Origin: Parietichytrium sp. I65-24A
Lineage: Eukaryota; Sar; Bigyra; Thraustochytrida; Thraustochytriidae
Direction: 5' to 3'
DNA: 64,000 bases
Assembly (NCBI GenBank): GCA_012862575.1
Contig: BLSF01000031.1
Span: 1 to 64,000, forward strand
Shown: in pieces, positions 21,086 to 30,989 of the stretch
How positions within the stretch are numbered: position 1 is the first letter of the stretch
Layout of the letters: every line of letters starts with the position of its first letter
The notes under the pieces: model-generated
Database searches by the model: none
Told to the model about the DNA's origin: nothing
The model's input: only the letters and a program-made list of their open reading frames with translations
Translations under genes and position numbers: made by a program

Positions 21086-22777
21086 TTAAATGTTTGCGTT
21101 GTAAGTTGCCAGCTGTGTGAGACGTGCTTCGCAAAACGTTCGATGGGCTTGCAAGATCCCCTGGCGCACCGAGTTGTACGTGATAATAATGTCGTTGATC
21201 TGTGGCAAGGTACTCGGGTCAACGCTCTCAGCAACCTCTGCTTGATCGTCCCCTTCAGTGAGGTCGAAGGAGTTGGTATTTTCAGTCCGCGTCTGCAAAG
21301 CAGAGTCTACATCATCAATAATTTTCAAATATGCCCGCACTGCGGCTCCTTCGTTTTCAACCGATATGGGTTCGTCTCCGCTCTCTCTAAGCCACTGAAT
21401 CTCTTGGATAGATTGTGCTTTAGCGACTCTGCAGAGCCACAGCAGCGTTTTGGCAGGCGCGACGCCTTTGAAAATTCTACAAACATGCGAGTCTTCGTCA
21501 TCGTACATGCTCAAAATAGTGCGCTTCTCTTGCTCAACCTTCTTGTCGCCAGAAATGTCGCTCATGGCAGAGCTCGACTGTGGCAAACTAACGCGGAGTG
21601 AGTCCCAGGGGTTGTTGGGCAGCGCAAACCCATACGTCAGGAGAAGGTCCCTGTTCGTTCTTCTTCCGTAGGAATTTAGTACCGGTTGGCCAGGCTCGAT
21701 ATCCCTATCCGCGATCATACGGAAGCCTTCTCTCGAAAACTCTGTGGAGTCTGCATTCCCAGGGCTGTGGTTGAGCATATCTGCAAATGGCACCATGACA
21801 GGCAGCATCGCGGACGCCGACACGTCACTCACGTCCAGAAAGGCTCTCGATCGTACGCAAAGTGCGGCCCAGCGATACGACTCGAAGGAAATCTGTGTTG
21901 CCCATTCTTTCAATGCTGGCGCACACTCCGCAGACCTGCACTCTTTCTCAAGCGCGTCAAGCAACTTAGCATGTGCTGCGCGCATCTGGGCTCGCATTCC
22001 GCGGACGATCGTGAGGATCCCGGGGTCTGTCAGCTTGAGTAGGTATTTGGTGGGCCAATAATCCAAAAAGTGTCGCATGTCCTGCGGAAGGACACGCACA
22101 TATGGATGCCAGAAAGAGTTTTCTCCATGCCAGGCTTCGAAGCAAAGCCGCATGGCGAGAAGTTCCGTGGCCTCATCCGGGGTGCAGTCGACTTGCACAT
22201 CCAGACCTCTGTTTTCCCACGATGTCTGAGGATCTCTTACGAACCCCAATCTGCGCACCAGTCCGCCAAGAACGGCATGCCTTGCCGTAGCATCCACGCT
22301 GAGCATCAGCTCGCGCGGCACCGAAAATACCACGTCTCCGCGCATCACGGGGACCTTCAGCCCAACACCGCGAACCCATCCTGGTTCTCCATTCTGCAGA
22401 CTCGCGTCCTCAGTGTTGACATGTGCATTGGGCTGCCGCAAAGCAGTACGCGGATAGTCTGCTTCGTCATCAGACGACTCTTCCTCGGAGGAGCTCCAGC
22501 TCAAAGACTTTTTAATGCGAGGGCCTTTCTTTGCAATCGAGGAAACATCTCCAGCGCCACCGAGGGCAGACCCGGAGATGCTCTCAACTGCTAACGAGCC
22601 AACAGACATCCGGGGTTCCTGGTTTCCCCCTTGCAAGCCAGCATTCTCTGTGGCGATGGCATTTCTGCCCAAAGGAGCGTCAACAGGAGACATATGCGGC
22701 CAAATAGTCTGAGATGCATCGCCGCCGTTTCCATTCAGCCACGCCAGAAAATCTATCACCTCGCGTTCCGCTGCCAT
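21086..22777 (-). CDS. SET-domain protein methyltransferase (SETD3/Rubisco-LSMT type)
   Basis: The 563-residue product starts at an ATG (22777) and has a disordered N-terminal part with an acidic Ser/Asp/Glu patch (about 94-106). A SET domain of the split Rubisco-LSMT/SETD3 class follows. Its landmarks are Asp-Met-Leu-Asn-His-Ser-Pro-Gly (333-340), the SAM-binding Asn-Ser-Tyr-Gly (368-371) and Asp-Leu-Leu-Leu-Thr-Tyr-Gly-Phe (377-384). The C-terminal 170 residues fit the helical Rubisco-LSMT substrate-binding domain. It should methylate Lys or His of a protein; the substrate is unknown. Single exon, convergent with the kinesin gene 288 bases away. Confidence 0.88.
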   Translation of the reverse strand: MAAEREVIDFLAWLNGNGGDASQTIWPHMSPVDAPLGRNAIATENAGLQGGNQEPRMSVGSLAVESISGSALGGAGDVSSIAKKGPRIKKSLSWSSSEEESSDDEADYPRTALRQPNAHVNTEDASLQNGEPGWVRGVGLKVPVMRGDVVFSVPRELMLSVDATARHAVLGGLVRRLGFVRDPQTSWENRGLDVQVDCTPDEATELLAMRLCFEAWHGENSFWHPYVRVLPQDMRHFLDYWPTKYLLKLTDPGILTIVRGMRAQMRAAHAKLLDALEKECRSAECAPALKEWATQISFESYRWAALCVRSRAFLDVSDVSASAMLPVMVPFADMLNHSPGNADSTEFSREGFRMIADRDIEPGQPVLNSYGRRTNRDLLLTYGFALPNNPWDSLRVSLPQSSSAMSDISGDKKVEQEKRTILSMYDDEDSHVCRIFKGVAPAKTLLWLCRVAKAQSIQEIQWLRESGDEPISVENEGAAVRAYLKIIDDVDSALQTRTENTNSFDLTEGDDQAEVAESVDPSTLPQINDIIITYNSVRQGILQAHRTFCEARLTQLATYNANI

Positions 22778-22820
22778 GTGCGACCTCCTCTCCTCCTCTG
22801 CTCTCCTTCCCCTCCTCTTT

Positions 22821-23085
22821 CGATCGCTGACAATGTTTCCAACCCAGGAAGACCGTGCCTGAGAAGCTTAGTAACAAATTGAACGCGAAAAGCACCTCTG
22901 GATTCCACCACAAATGGAGCGTCTTCCTGTTCGATCCCGGACAATGGTTCCAACTCAGGAAGACCACGCCTGAGTAGCTTAGTAACAAATTGAACGCGAA
23001 AAGCACCTCTGAAATTCACCGTGGAGTTCCACAAATGGAGCGTCTTCCTGTTCGATCGCCGACAATGTTTCTAACTCAGGATTTC
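22821..23085. repeat. tandem repeat of about 111-121 bases, 2.3 copies
   Basis: Units begin near 22821, 22932 and 23053 with CGATC followed by GACAATG or GACAATGG. All share AGTAACAAATTGAACGCGAA and CACAAATGGAGCGTCTTCC. On the minus strand one frame stays open through the copies and repeats a peptide of the form Gly-Ala-Phe-Arg-Val-Gln-Phe-Val-Thr-Lys-Leu-Leu-Arg. The array lies just upstream of the SET-domain gene, in its presumed leader or promoter. Confidence 0.85.
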
Positions 23086-23761
23086 GCCCACAATCTCACC
23101 ACCGAGTGAGCTTGTGAACATGCACAATGACAATGACAATCACAAAAACGCTCAACCGAATGAAACAAACAATCTATCTATGCGTGCTGCTCGCTTGTCT
23201 CTTCCCGTCTCCACAGTCTCCACCAAAGTTTCCACCACAATTTCCAGCTTTGTCCAATGAATAAGTGCATAAAAGTGAATGAATTAGTCAACGCACCGAT
23301 CAATCAATCTCTCAATCTCTCAATCTCCATCAATCCATCAATCATCAACGAACGAATTAAACGCACCAAAGTTTCCACCACAATTTCCAGCTGTTTTGTT
23401 CAATGAATAAGTGCATGAAAGTGAATGAATCAGTCAACGCACCGATCAATCAATCCATCAATCCAAATCCATCAATCCATCCATCAATCCATCAATCATC
23501 AACGAACGAATTGAACGAATTAAACGAATAAACAAATAAATGGACGAATGGACGAAAGAAGGCAAGCACTTCATCCACAATTGTTTTTCAATAAAACAAA
23601 TTTTGTTTCCCACCGCTCAAACTCTTTCTCTCCTTCACACTTCTCCAACAACGCACCTCCTTTCTCCTTTCTCCTTTCTCTCCTTTCTCTCACAATTCAA
23701 AACGACTCATACAAACCACCTTCGTACACCACCCCTAGCGCGTGCTATTCGGACCTTAGAA

Positions 23762-23776
23762 GGTGTCCCCGCGTAC
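23762..23776 (+). promoter_or_regulatory. candidate promoter motif GGTGTCCCCGCGTAC
   Basis: The 15-mer matches a minus-strand site at 51987-52001 in 14 of 15 positions and is almost the same as the site at 44022-44040. All three lie in spacers. The role is unknown. Confidence 0.4.
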
Positions 23777-24943
23777 TGAGTACCCTTTTCACCACGTTTC
23801 CCTCCTGTCTCCTCCTGTTTCTCCCTTCGGCGGAGCAATGCGTTCCGCAAGCCCTCCGCCGCCCAGGGGCTACAGAATTGATAGATGATGATTAACAAAG
23901 TTAATGCCGAGAGTCGTGCATAGCGTTCCTCAAATGCGTTCCTGAACATGGGAATTGTTCATGAGCGATTCATGAATGCTTCGTGAATTTTCGCTTAGTG
24001 TATGACCTTCCTACTATAATGCCTATCTGCTGGAGGCAAGGAACGCGCGCGGAACGCATCCTCACGTCGCAGAGCACAGTAGTACTATTTATCTGCACCC
24101 CTAAAAGTCTCCTCTGGCTCGATTTTTGGGGACTTTCGTTGAGTCCTATGCAAAGAACTAGATAGATAGTAGTCGAAGAACTAGCCCAGATCTTCTCCCT
24201 CAACAAAACAAAAGTTGTTGTTTTGCAAAACCGACTGAAGTCCTATCGTTTTCGGTAGCTATGAGCTCACTTCCCAACAGAGTCGACAGAGAAAGAAACT
24301 TCTTCGATCAATGTTCAAAACAAGATAGATTTGGAAGAAATTTCGCAGTGACTCATCACGGCAATCACTGATCTTTGTTTTCATAATCATGATGAAAAAC
24401 TGTCAAACCGATTGCTTCCAAGAACAATTGGCGACTACAAAAGAGAAATACGTTATTCTTTGTTTCTGCCAGTGCAAATGTTCTTTGTGACTTTCACCAC
24501 TTGCACGTTCTGCGTTCCACGCCCAGCCAATCAATACTAACAAAAGTGACAAACAAACATCAACATCTTCGCTTCTTCTAAATTAGAATAACAACAAGAA
24601 GAAAGTGCAGAATTCAGAAAGAGGCAGTGCAAGTAACGCAAGTAATGCAAGTAACGCGATTGTCTTACCATAACTACCAGTAAAAAGCAACTTCGTTTCA
24701 CTGTTAAAAAATCAATCTAACAAAAGAGATCGATGATGGAAAGAGAGATATTTTGCTCAGAGAGTGAAGCAAACAATCGAATGAAGAGCTTTTCAATCGA
24801 CAAAACCTCTTTCATCCGTGTCGAGCAACTTCTGATGATCCGCCGAAACTTCCAAGTACAGTAACAACAATTCGTGCCCCATCGATCAATCATTCGACAA
24901 GACAATAAGCAGCTCATCACAGATTAAAATCGACCGTTCCACT

Positions 24944-24965
24944 CTCTAGATTATATAATCTAGAG
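24944..24965. promoter_or_regulatory. 22-bp perfect palindrome in the RBR-gene spacer
   Basis: The left half CTCTAGATTAT is followed immediately by its exact reverse complement ATAATCTAGAG. GCACGTGC, also a palindrome, comes directly after. It could be a binding site for a dimeric protein or a cruciform-prone element. Confidence 0.45.
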
Positions 24966-25361
24966 CACGTGCACATATATACATATATATATACCGGTAC
25001 ATACATCCCCATCCACTGACACTGTTTGTCCTCAGTAAACTTACCTTTCGTGCGTTCAAGTTGCAGTCGCGTAGTCACTGGAAAAGGTTGCATGCATACA
25101 ATCTCTATCAATCACATATACATCCCACATATTCCACAGGCGGCTGTCGCGGGGACGTCCAACGTGGCGCGGAATACAGTATACAATCTCAGTTGCAGTT
25201 GCAGTCGCAGTCGTAATTGGAGCCGAGAGTGCGGCGTTGGTTTGGACGCTGGGTACTGACAGCACTGACAGCACTGACAGAAGTGACTGTGAGAAAACGT
25301 TGAGGTTGATCCATATTGATTCGAGTCCTGCTCTTTGTTTGGGCGCCGAAGAGTGGCGGAG

Positions 25362-26804
25362 ATGAATGTGCTTCGCAGCATGGGTCTCGGGCGGTCTCGC
25401 GGGAGATGCCAAGTGTGGCGAGATGAAAGCACGCGGTCGAACAAGCGGCAGCTGGTGAACGAGACGGGCAAGGGGCTGTGCATTATGATCGGGCAGAGCG
25501 TGGTCATGTACGTGGATCCTTTCGGCACGGAGACGTTGTTGATGAACCAGGTCAATCAGCCCGTTGCGGTGGCCCTCCAAGGCGATGGCATGGCCGTTTC
25601 CACCAAGGTCTTCACGCCGCAGGAGGTGTTTGCGTCCCCGAGGCTGTACGTGAAGGAGTCGGATCTCGTGCTAAGAACGTGCGTGGCGAGTTTTGTGCTG
25701 CTGCAGCAGAGGTTCAGAGCGAAGAGGACGGCGAGACGGCTGAATGCGGCGGTGTGTATACAGGCGGTGGTGCGGAGTTTCATACAGCGCCTCCCGGTAG
25801 AATGCCGGGAATGCAGCCATGTGGTCCCGCGAGCACAGTGCATCGCAATGAAGCATGTCTACTCCATCAAGTCCTACCAAGCGCCTCCGAGCGCCGACAG
25901 CAGCAGCACATCTAACGGGCTCGTCCGCGAGTTCTGCGTCGATGTGGTTTTCAGGGAATTCGTCACACCCAGCTCCGGCCGTGCTGCGAGGGGCCCTTCT
26001 GGAAAGCTGGTGGAGCACGTGTGCGTTCCATGCTTTAGGAGCCACGTCGGCAAGATGGTTTTTGAGGGCCACAGCGCGGAGGTGCAATGCTTTGGCAACT
26101 GCAAAGCAACCATTCCTACTCCAATGGTCGAGCGATTCTGCCCTCGCGAAACCCGTGAGAGGCACCTCGAGTTGTTGGCGCTGCGGACCAAGCTTGTCAC
26201 CTCACTCCAGAGCATATATCGAGGAAGCAAGATGCGACAGAACTTTTCATGCCCGATCTGTCTGGAAGACATGCCGTGTGCATTCGCGTACCGAGTGCAA
26301 GGGCACACAGAATGCGTGGCATGCCGCAAGTGCGTCAGGTCAATGACTGATATTGCTGTCGAGGACGGAAAGATCATTATCCAGTGCTTTGGAAAGTGTA
26401 AAACTGCTTTTGACCTCAAGCTCATGACCGACTTGATCAGTAACGAGACCTCCGTCAAATTCAATGCCAACCGGTTCCGAAACCACCAAAACTACTTGAA
26501 CCAGCTTAATGCCGGCGCTGCCGAGAAGGAATTCACAGAGTGGTGCTACCAAAATGTGCGAGTTTGCCCGGAGTGCCGGGTTCTCATTCATCGCTATGCC
26601 GGATGCAACAGCATGATGTGCTCGTGCGGTGCCCCCTTCGACTGGAGCATGGCCGAAATAGTTGGTGCCCCGTCCTCGAACAAAAAGGAAAGGCCGGCTG
26701 ACAAGCATGTCCCGTTTGACTATCCTGAAGAGCGGCTCAAGAAAACGGGCTCTATTCGCTTTGCTCGCTTTCCGTTTCGTTCGTGTCTAGGAAAAACGAA
26801 TTGA
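25362..26804 (+). CDS. RBR-type RING ubiquitin ligase-like protein with IQ motifs
   Basis: The first ATG (25362) gives 480 residues. Residues about 110-150 contain IQ-like, calmodulin-binding helices (patterns such as Leu-Gln-Gln-Arg-Phe-Arg and Cys-Ile-Gln-Ala-Val-Val-Arg). Two Cys-rich blocks follow, one starting at Cys-Arg-Glu-Cys (near 150) and one at Cys-Pro-Ile-Cys (297-300). The C-terminal block (402-423) is a textbook RBR catalytic RING2: Cys-Pro-Glu-Cys, then Gly-Cys-Asn-Ser-Met-Met-Cys-Ser-Cys-Gly. By the RBR family rule Cys415 would carry ubiquitin. The gene has one exon and no recognised partner next to it. The E3 function is inferred from the Rcat motif, and the order of the first two zinc modules is unclear. 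Confidence 0.75.
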   Translation: MNVLRSMGLGRSRGRCQVWRDESTRSNKRQLVNETGKGLCIMIGQSVVMYVDPFGTETLLMNQVNQPVAVALQGDGMAVSTKVFTPQEVFASPRLYVKESDLVLRTCVASFVLLQQRFRAKRTARRLNAAVCIQAVVRSFIQRLPVECRECSHVVPRAQCIAMKHVYSIKSYQAPPSADSSSTSNGLVREFCVDVVFREFVTPSSGRAARGPSGKLVEHVCVPCFRSHVGKMVFEGHSAEVQCFGNCKATIPTPMVERFCPRETRERHLELLALRTKLVTSLQSIYRGSKMRQNFSCPICLEDMPCAFAYRVQGHTECVACRKCVRSMTDIAVEDGKIIIQCFGKCKTAFDLKLMTDLISNETSVKFNANRFRNHQNYLNQLNAGAAEKEFTEWCYQNVRVCPECRVLIHRYAGCNSMMCSCGAPFDWSMAEIVGAPSSNKKERPADKHVPFDYPEERLKKTGSIRFARFPFRSCLGKTN

Positions 26805-27219
26805 CTATGAATGGAATTCAGCAAAGAAATTTGCTTCCAAGACTCATAAGCGTAACATAATGAAGGAAACACATGTGCATGAACGAGGCAAGTCGGATGT
26901 CGCTCCGATCTCTCGATTTCACCCAAATCTAACCTTTTCTCTCTCAGATTGTCTCGCTTTCTTTCCTTTGGCCATGGTCGGGTTTGTAGTCGGTGTTTTT
27001 TTTTTAAACTTCCAGAAGCGTACAGGCGTAGCAAATTGAATGAATCTAAGACTGTACCATGTCCAAAGATTGTGATTGTGATTGTTTATTTTTTCCCGTA
27101 GTGTACTACCTCGAATCAAGAAAAGGCCCCCGAGGGTTCTCCTTCTTCTCTCCACTAGAATTGGCCCTCTGCCTATTCGTGAGTGTTTTTGACCGCTCAG
27201 CACTGACAGTCGCAACTGG
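26805..27219. other. convergent spacer, no gene seen
   Basis: These 415 bases separate the 3' ends of the RBR and cystinosin genes and include a T run near 26999-27006. No coding signal was found. Confidence 0.6.
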
Positions 27220-28251
27220 CTAGGCTCTCGAAGTGACTGTGGTGTGGCCATTGGATGTTCTGGGATTCTCGAACCCAGACTCCATTGGCCTCGAGAGCGG
27301 AGCGCTTTCGTCATCGGTGAAGGGTTGGTCGTCCACGCCCTCCTCAAGCCCTTCGTATTCTGCTCTTCGAGAAGGATGGTAGAGCACATAGTGCTGCACC
27401 AAAAAGATGATATCGAATACCAGAGAAAGAATTGAGAGGCCAACCTTGACTGGATCACCAAAGATTCCTTCCCAGTTAGAGTCTGCCCAAGCGTTGATGA
27501 ACATTTGCACCAGGGAAAGCAGGCCGCCTGAAAAGTCCAACAGGACATTGTGCAAGGACCAACCCCGAGTTGACTTTAGCTTGTAGTTGAGATGTACCTG
27601 CGGAAGATACTTGACGAAGGAGATGACCAGTTTGACGTAAGACACAAAGTACAGCCAAGACAATACTGTCCAAAAGTTATTACCATCTGGAGTGGTTTGC
27701 TTGTTTCCTAGCGCTAAAACAATGATGAGGTACAGTGCGGCCAAGCCCGACGCTCCGACGATAAAGACCTTCACACTGCGCCACACCAAGAGTCCCTTAG
27801 ATTGGCGGTAACCGAGGCAATACATCTGGAAAAGAGTCGCTGCCGTTGCTGCGCTCGCATGTACACCAAACGCAACATCGTTGAACTGCACCAAATTCGG
27901 CTTTCCATGGTGCACGATCTTGTAGCTCTCCTTCACAAAATCCGAGGCGTAGAATGCCACGTTAAAAATGCTGTAGCAAATGAACCCGAGCAAGTTCAGC
28001 CACACAAAATTATAAGACAAACCTTCCGTGCTCTTCCTGTGGTAATTAAGCACCAGCTGTGGGTAAAAGCTCAAGCTCCACACCAGCGTGTACGCCCATC
28101 CGATGACCTTTGCGACCGCGTCCCATTTGCTTTTGCTATCAGCCTCATCGCCGCCAATGTACAGCACAAAAGGTAGCACTGCGCACAACCCGATCACGCT
28201 CACACCAAGGCGCGCCTCGTATGGCAGCCGTACCTCATTTGCATCCCCCAT
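27220..28251 (-). CDS. CTNS: cystinosin, lysosomal cystine/H+ symporter
   Basis: The 343-residue product is a seven-helix PQ-loop transporter. PQ loop 1 (Trp-Ser-Leu-Ser-Phe-Tyr-Pro-Gln, about 58-65) is followed by the conserved Asn-Tyr-His-Arg-Lys-Ser-Thr-Glu-Gly, and PQ loop 2 (Tyr-Leu-Pro-Gln, 215-218) by Asn-Tyr-Lys-Leu-Lys-Ser-Thr-Arg-Gly-Trp-Ser. Asp280 in Leu-Val-Phe-Asp-Ile-Ile-Phe matches the proton-coupling Asp305 of human CTNS. The protein lacks the long glycosylated lumenal N-terminus of the animal protein. The cytosolic tail offers a Tyr-Glu-Gly-Leu signal (299-302), a good YXX-phi lysosome-sorting motif. It should export cystine from acidic compartments using the V-ATPase gradient. 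Single exon. Confidence 0.92.
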   Translation of the reverse strand: MGDANEVRLPYEARLGVSVIGLCAVLPFVLYIGGDEADSKSKWDAVAKVIGWAYTLVWSLSFYPQLVLNYHRKSTEGLSYNFVWLNLLGFICYSIFNVAFYASDFVKESYKIVHHGKPNLVQFNDVAFGVHASAATAATLFQMYCLGYRQSKGLLVWRSVKVFIVGASGLAALYLIIVLALGNKQTTPDGNNFWTVLSWLYFVSYVKLVISFVKYLPQVHLNYKLKSTRGWSLHNVLLDFSGGLLSLVQMFINAWADSNWEGIFGDPVKVGLSILSLVFDIIFLVQHYVLYHPSRRAEYEGLEEGVDDQPFTDDESAPLSRPMESGFENPRTSNGHTTVTSRA

Positions 28252-28637
28252 CTAGTCCCCGCCGGTTTCCGCTCAAAACGAGCTCGCTCAGCTACCTTTC
28301 GAACCTTTAATTAAAAGCAATGATTTCGCAATTTCTATCTCTCCGGCTCTCCTTTGAGTAGTTCAAATTGAAGTCAAATCTATCAAACGCAAATGATGCA
28401 GTTCCTTTCGCAACACTTCTCAAAGTGCTTGCTTCAAACTTTCATCAATTTTTGAGCTATTCTTCCAACTTTTCCAACTTCACAAACACAATGTCTTCGC
28501 GTAAGTTGTGCTCGTACAGATCTCAAAGTTGCTCCGATCAGCGTTAGATTAATACCTAACCACCTCCTACAGCTTGCGCGTACATCTGTATCGTTTGATA
28601 CGTACGTTACGCTAGGCGCGCGACTATACACGACTTA

Positions 28638-28652
28638 GTCGCGTACACTTCT
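28638..28652 (+). promoter_or_regulatory. candidate promoter motif with CGCGTACACTT
   Basis: It shares the 11-mer CGCGTACACTT exactly with sites at 44034 and 44180. It lies about 390 bases upstream of the cystinosin ATG. Confidence 0.4.
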
Positions 28653-29565
28653 TCTTTCTAAGTTGTACTAAGTACTTCTTTCGAACGAATGACAATTGGC
28701 TACCGTATTCTTTATTTACATCTTACACATTTTGCTTATATCTCTCATTAGCGCGCATAGGACTACTTTTGTGATGTGTGAGCATTAGTAATCAAAACAC
28801 TATATTATTATAAATCGCTATATGCGCAGTAGTGCCTCGCCCGGCCAGAGAACAAAAGAACAGCTCTCCTTAGAGGTCCTAATGTAAAGCATATTGACTG
28901 TTAAGATAATACATGTATATAGAAAATGTTAAAGTTAGCCTTGGTAAAAACCAAGGGAGGGACATCCAGGTGCGAAATCCAAAGATGCGTTCCCCATCAG
29001 GAGTAGCGGACTGAGAAATCTACTACCTGTATTGGTACCGATACCAAGATACCTAGATACCAAGTTACTAAGATAGAGAGATAGAAAGATAGAAGATACA
29101 AGTCACATTCATTCGTTGGAATTTTTTGGAACGTGACTCGAAACTTGAAGAGTTGAAACACGTGAATGGAGAACACAAGCCCTTCCAAAGTCACCCGATT
29201 GCGAAACTTCAATCTAAACTCACTCACAATCCATCCATCCATCCATCCATCCATCGATCATTCAATCAACAATCAACAATCCACAATCCACAATCAATCA
29301 AGCAAAGGATTCTCAACGAAAGAAAGAAGTAAAGTAAGAAAGACAACTTGATTTCATTCAATGAACATTGAACATTCTCCTCAATCAATAGAAAGTTAGA
29401 AAGAGATCTTGATTGATTGACACTGTAAAAGCAGTCAATCAATCTCAATCAATCAATCAAAAGGTTTGTTCACAGAAGTTGGCACGTCTTTCGCGGCGAC
29501 CCTGACAGCGCACAGATAACTACAAGCAAGCAAGCAAGTACGCTCGCGATCTCTTGGGTCCACAA

Positions 29566-29598
29566 GAAGGAAGGAAGGAAGGAAGGAAGGAAAGAAAG
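29566..29598. repeat. (GGAA)n microsatellite in the leader of the reductase gene
   Basis: About seven GGAA units end some 40 bases before the ATG, so they probably lie in the 5' UTR or core promoter. Confidence 0.9.
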
Positions 29599-29639
29599 CA
29601 GTTCAGGAAAAGCAGGACAGAAGGAGGCGGGAAAGAGAG

Positions 29640-30989
29640 ATGTTGGCGACGGACGGGAAGGTAGACGTGGCTTCGTCGCTGGAGCTGCCTTGCGGAATCA
29701 CGCTTTCCAATCGGCTGATGAAAGCCGCGATGACGGAAGGGCTGGCGGACGAGTACAACAGAGCCACGCCGGAGCTGTGTAGGCTGTATAAGGAATGGGG
29801 CAACGGCGGCTGTGGGCTCCTGATCTCTGGGAACATTTTGATGGACAGGAGGTATTTGGAGCAGCCCGGAAATGTCGCCATCGACGGCAAGCAGTCGGAT
29901 GAGCAGCTGGAGCGCCTTCGTTCCATGGTGGCTGCTGGAAAAAGCGGGGGGGCAAAGTTTTTCGCGCAGCTGAGCCATCCCGGAAGGCAGGCGAATGTGT
30001 ACGTCAACCTGTCTGTGGTCGGGCCAAGTGCAAAGCCAATCAAATTTCCTGCTCCGGGCATCCCCGTCGCCACTTGTCGCGCCCTGACCTTAGAGGAGAT
30101 CTCAGAGATTCAGCAGAGGTTCAAACATGGCGCAGAGGTCTGCAAGGAGGTGGGGTTTGACGGAGTTCAAATTCACGCGGCCCATGGCTACCTGGTGTCG
30201 AGCTTTATGAACCCAAACGCGAACGAGAGGACGGATCAGTATGGAGGGTCGCTGGAGAATCGCGCTAGGTTTCTATTGGAGATCATCAAGTTGGTGAAGC
30301 CGCTTCAGGACTCAAAATTTGCAATTGCGGTCAAGATCAATAGTAGCGACGTCCAAGCCGGCGGCTTCACGAACCAAGAGTGCGAGCAAGTGATGACGTG
30401 GTTGGATGAAGCTGGTGTTGATCTCGTGGAAATATCCGGGGGAAACTATGAAAGTCCAACAATGTTTTCCAAGCCAGGCGTCAGCCTGGTCGACACAGAG
30501 AGGAAGAAGGAGTCCACCCTGAAACGAGAGGCGTTCTTCCTTGAATTCGCAGCCCAAGCTCGAAAGAACCCTAAAACCTTCAAGCTCTGCGTGACTGGGG
30601 GGTTCCGAACGAAGAAGGGCATGAGCGAGGCACTTGCGAGGAACGAATGTGACCTCATCGGCCTTGGGCGTCCACTATGCATGCAGCTGGACGCTTGTAA
30701 GCTCATGCTCGAGGGAAAGGTCCACGAGTTGCCTCGAAACGAGGACAGAAGGCTCGGCTACATGCTCAAGCTCCTCTATTATGGTGACATTGGCAAAACC
30801 ATCGAATTTCTCGCCCAGCAATCACAATGTTATAACAATCTCCGCAACGCCGCGTGCGGGCAGCCGCTGATCGAGTACACAACTCTTGGGAATTTGGTAC
30901 GGGCGCACATGTGGGATCGCTCCAAAGCGCTGGCTCTTATTGGCGTGGACGCCGAGGGCGCGTACACCACGAGGAACAAGCAACCTTAA
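29640..30989 (+). CDS. NADH:flavin oxidoreductase, old yellow enzyme type
   Basis: The 449-residue product is an FMN-dependent TIM-barrel ene-reductase. It starts with the usual Leu-Ser-Asn-Arg-Leu-Met-Lys-Ala-Ala-Met-Thr-Glu FMN-phosphate segment. It has Gln-Leu-Ser-His-Pro-Gly-Arg-Gln (110-117) and the active-site motif Gln-Ile-His-Ala-Ala-His-Gly-Tyr-Leu (177-185; His179 and His182 bind the substrate, Tyr184 donates the proton). The Asn-Glu-Arg-Thr-Asp-Gln-Tyr-Gly-Gly-Ser-Leu-Glu-Asn-Arg block is perfect. A C-terminal extension of about 80 residues beyond the barrel has no recognised domain. The true substrate in the cell is unknown. Single exon. Confidence 0.92.
   Translation: MLATDGKVDVASSLELPCGITLSNRLMKAAMTEGLADEYNRATPELCRLYKEWGNGGCGLLISGNILMDRRYLEQPGNVAIDGKQSDEQLERLRSMVAAGKSGGAKFFAQLSHPGRQANVYVNLSVVGPSAKPIKFPAPGIPVATCRALTLEEISEIQQRFKHGAEVCKEVGFDGVQIHAAHGYLVSSFMNPNANERTDQYGGSLENRARFLLEIIKLVKPLQDSKFAIAVKINSSDVQAGGFTNQECEQVMTWLDEAGVDLVEISGGNYESPTMFSKPGVSLVDTERKKESTLKREAFFLEFAAQARKNPKTFKLCVTGGFRTKKGMSEALARNECDLIGLGRPLCMQLDACKLMLEGKVHELPRNEDRRLGYMLKLLYYGDIGKTIEFLAQQSQCYNNLRNAACGQPLIEYTTLGNLVRAHMWDRSKALALIGVDAEGAYTTRNKQP

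Larger units (their letters stand above)
22778..25361. other. 2.6-kb divergent spacer between SET-domain and RBR genes
   Basis: Besides the array above, a second duplication pairs about 23222-23317 with about 23368-23462 (shared words CAAAGTTTCCACCACAATTT and AGTCAACGCACCGATCAATC). AATC-type simple repeats fill 23300-23500. A GTGTCCCCGCGTAC box lies at 23763-23776, a long palindrome at 24944-24965 and TA-rich microsatellite text at 24970-24995. GCAGTT/CAGTCG and ACTGACAG short repeats sit just before the RBR gene. No gene was recognised. Confidence 0.6.
28252..29639. other. 1.4-kb divergent spacer, no gene seen
   Basis: It holds a CGCGTACACTT box at 28640-28650, a run of ATCC units (about 29228-29255), AATC-type repeats near 29420-29460, and a GGAA run just before the reductase ATG. 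No tRNA or coding signal was recognised. Confidence 0.6.
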
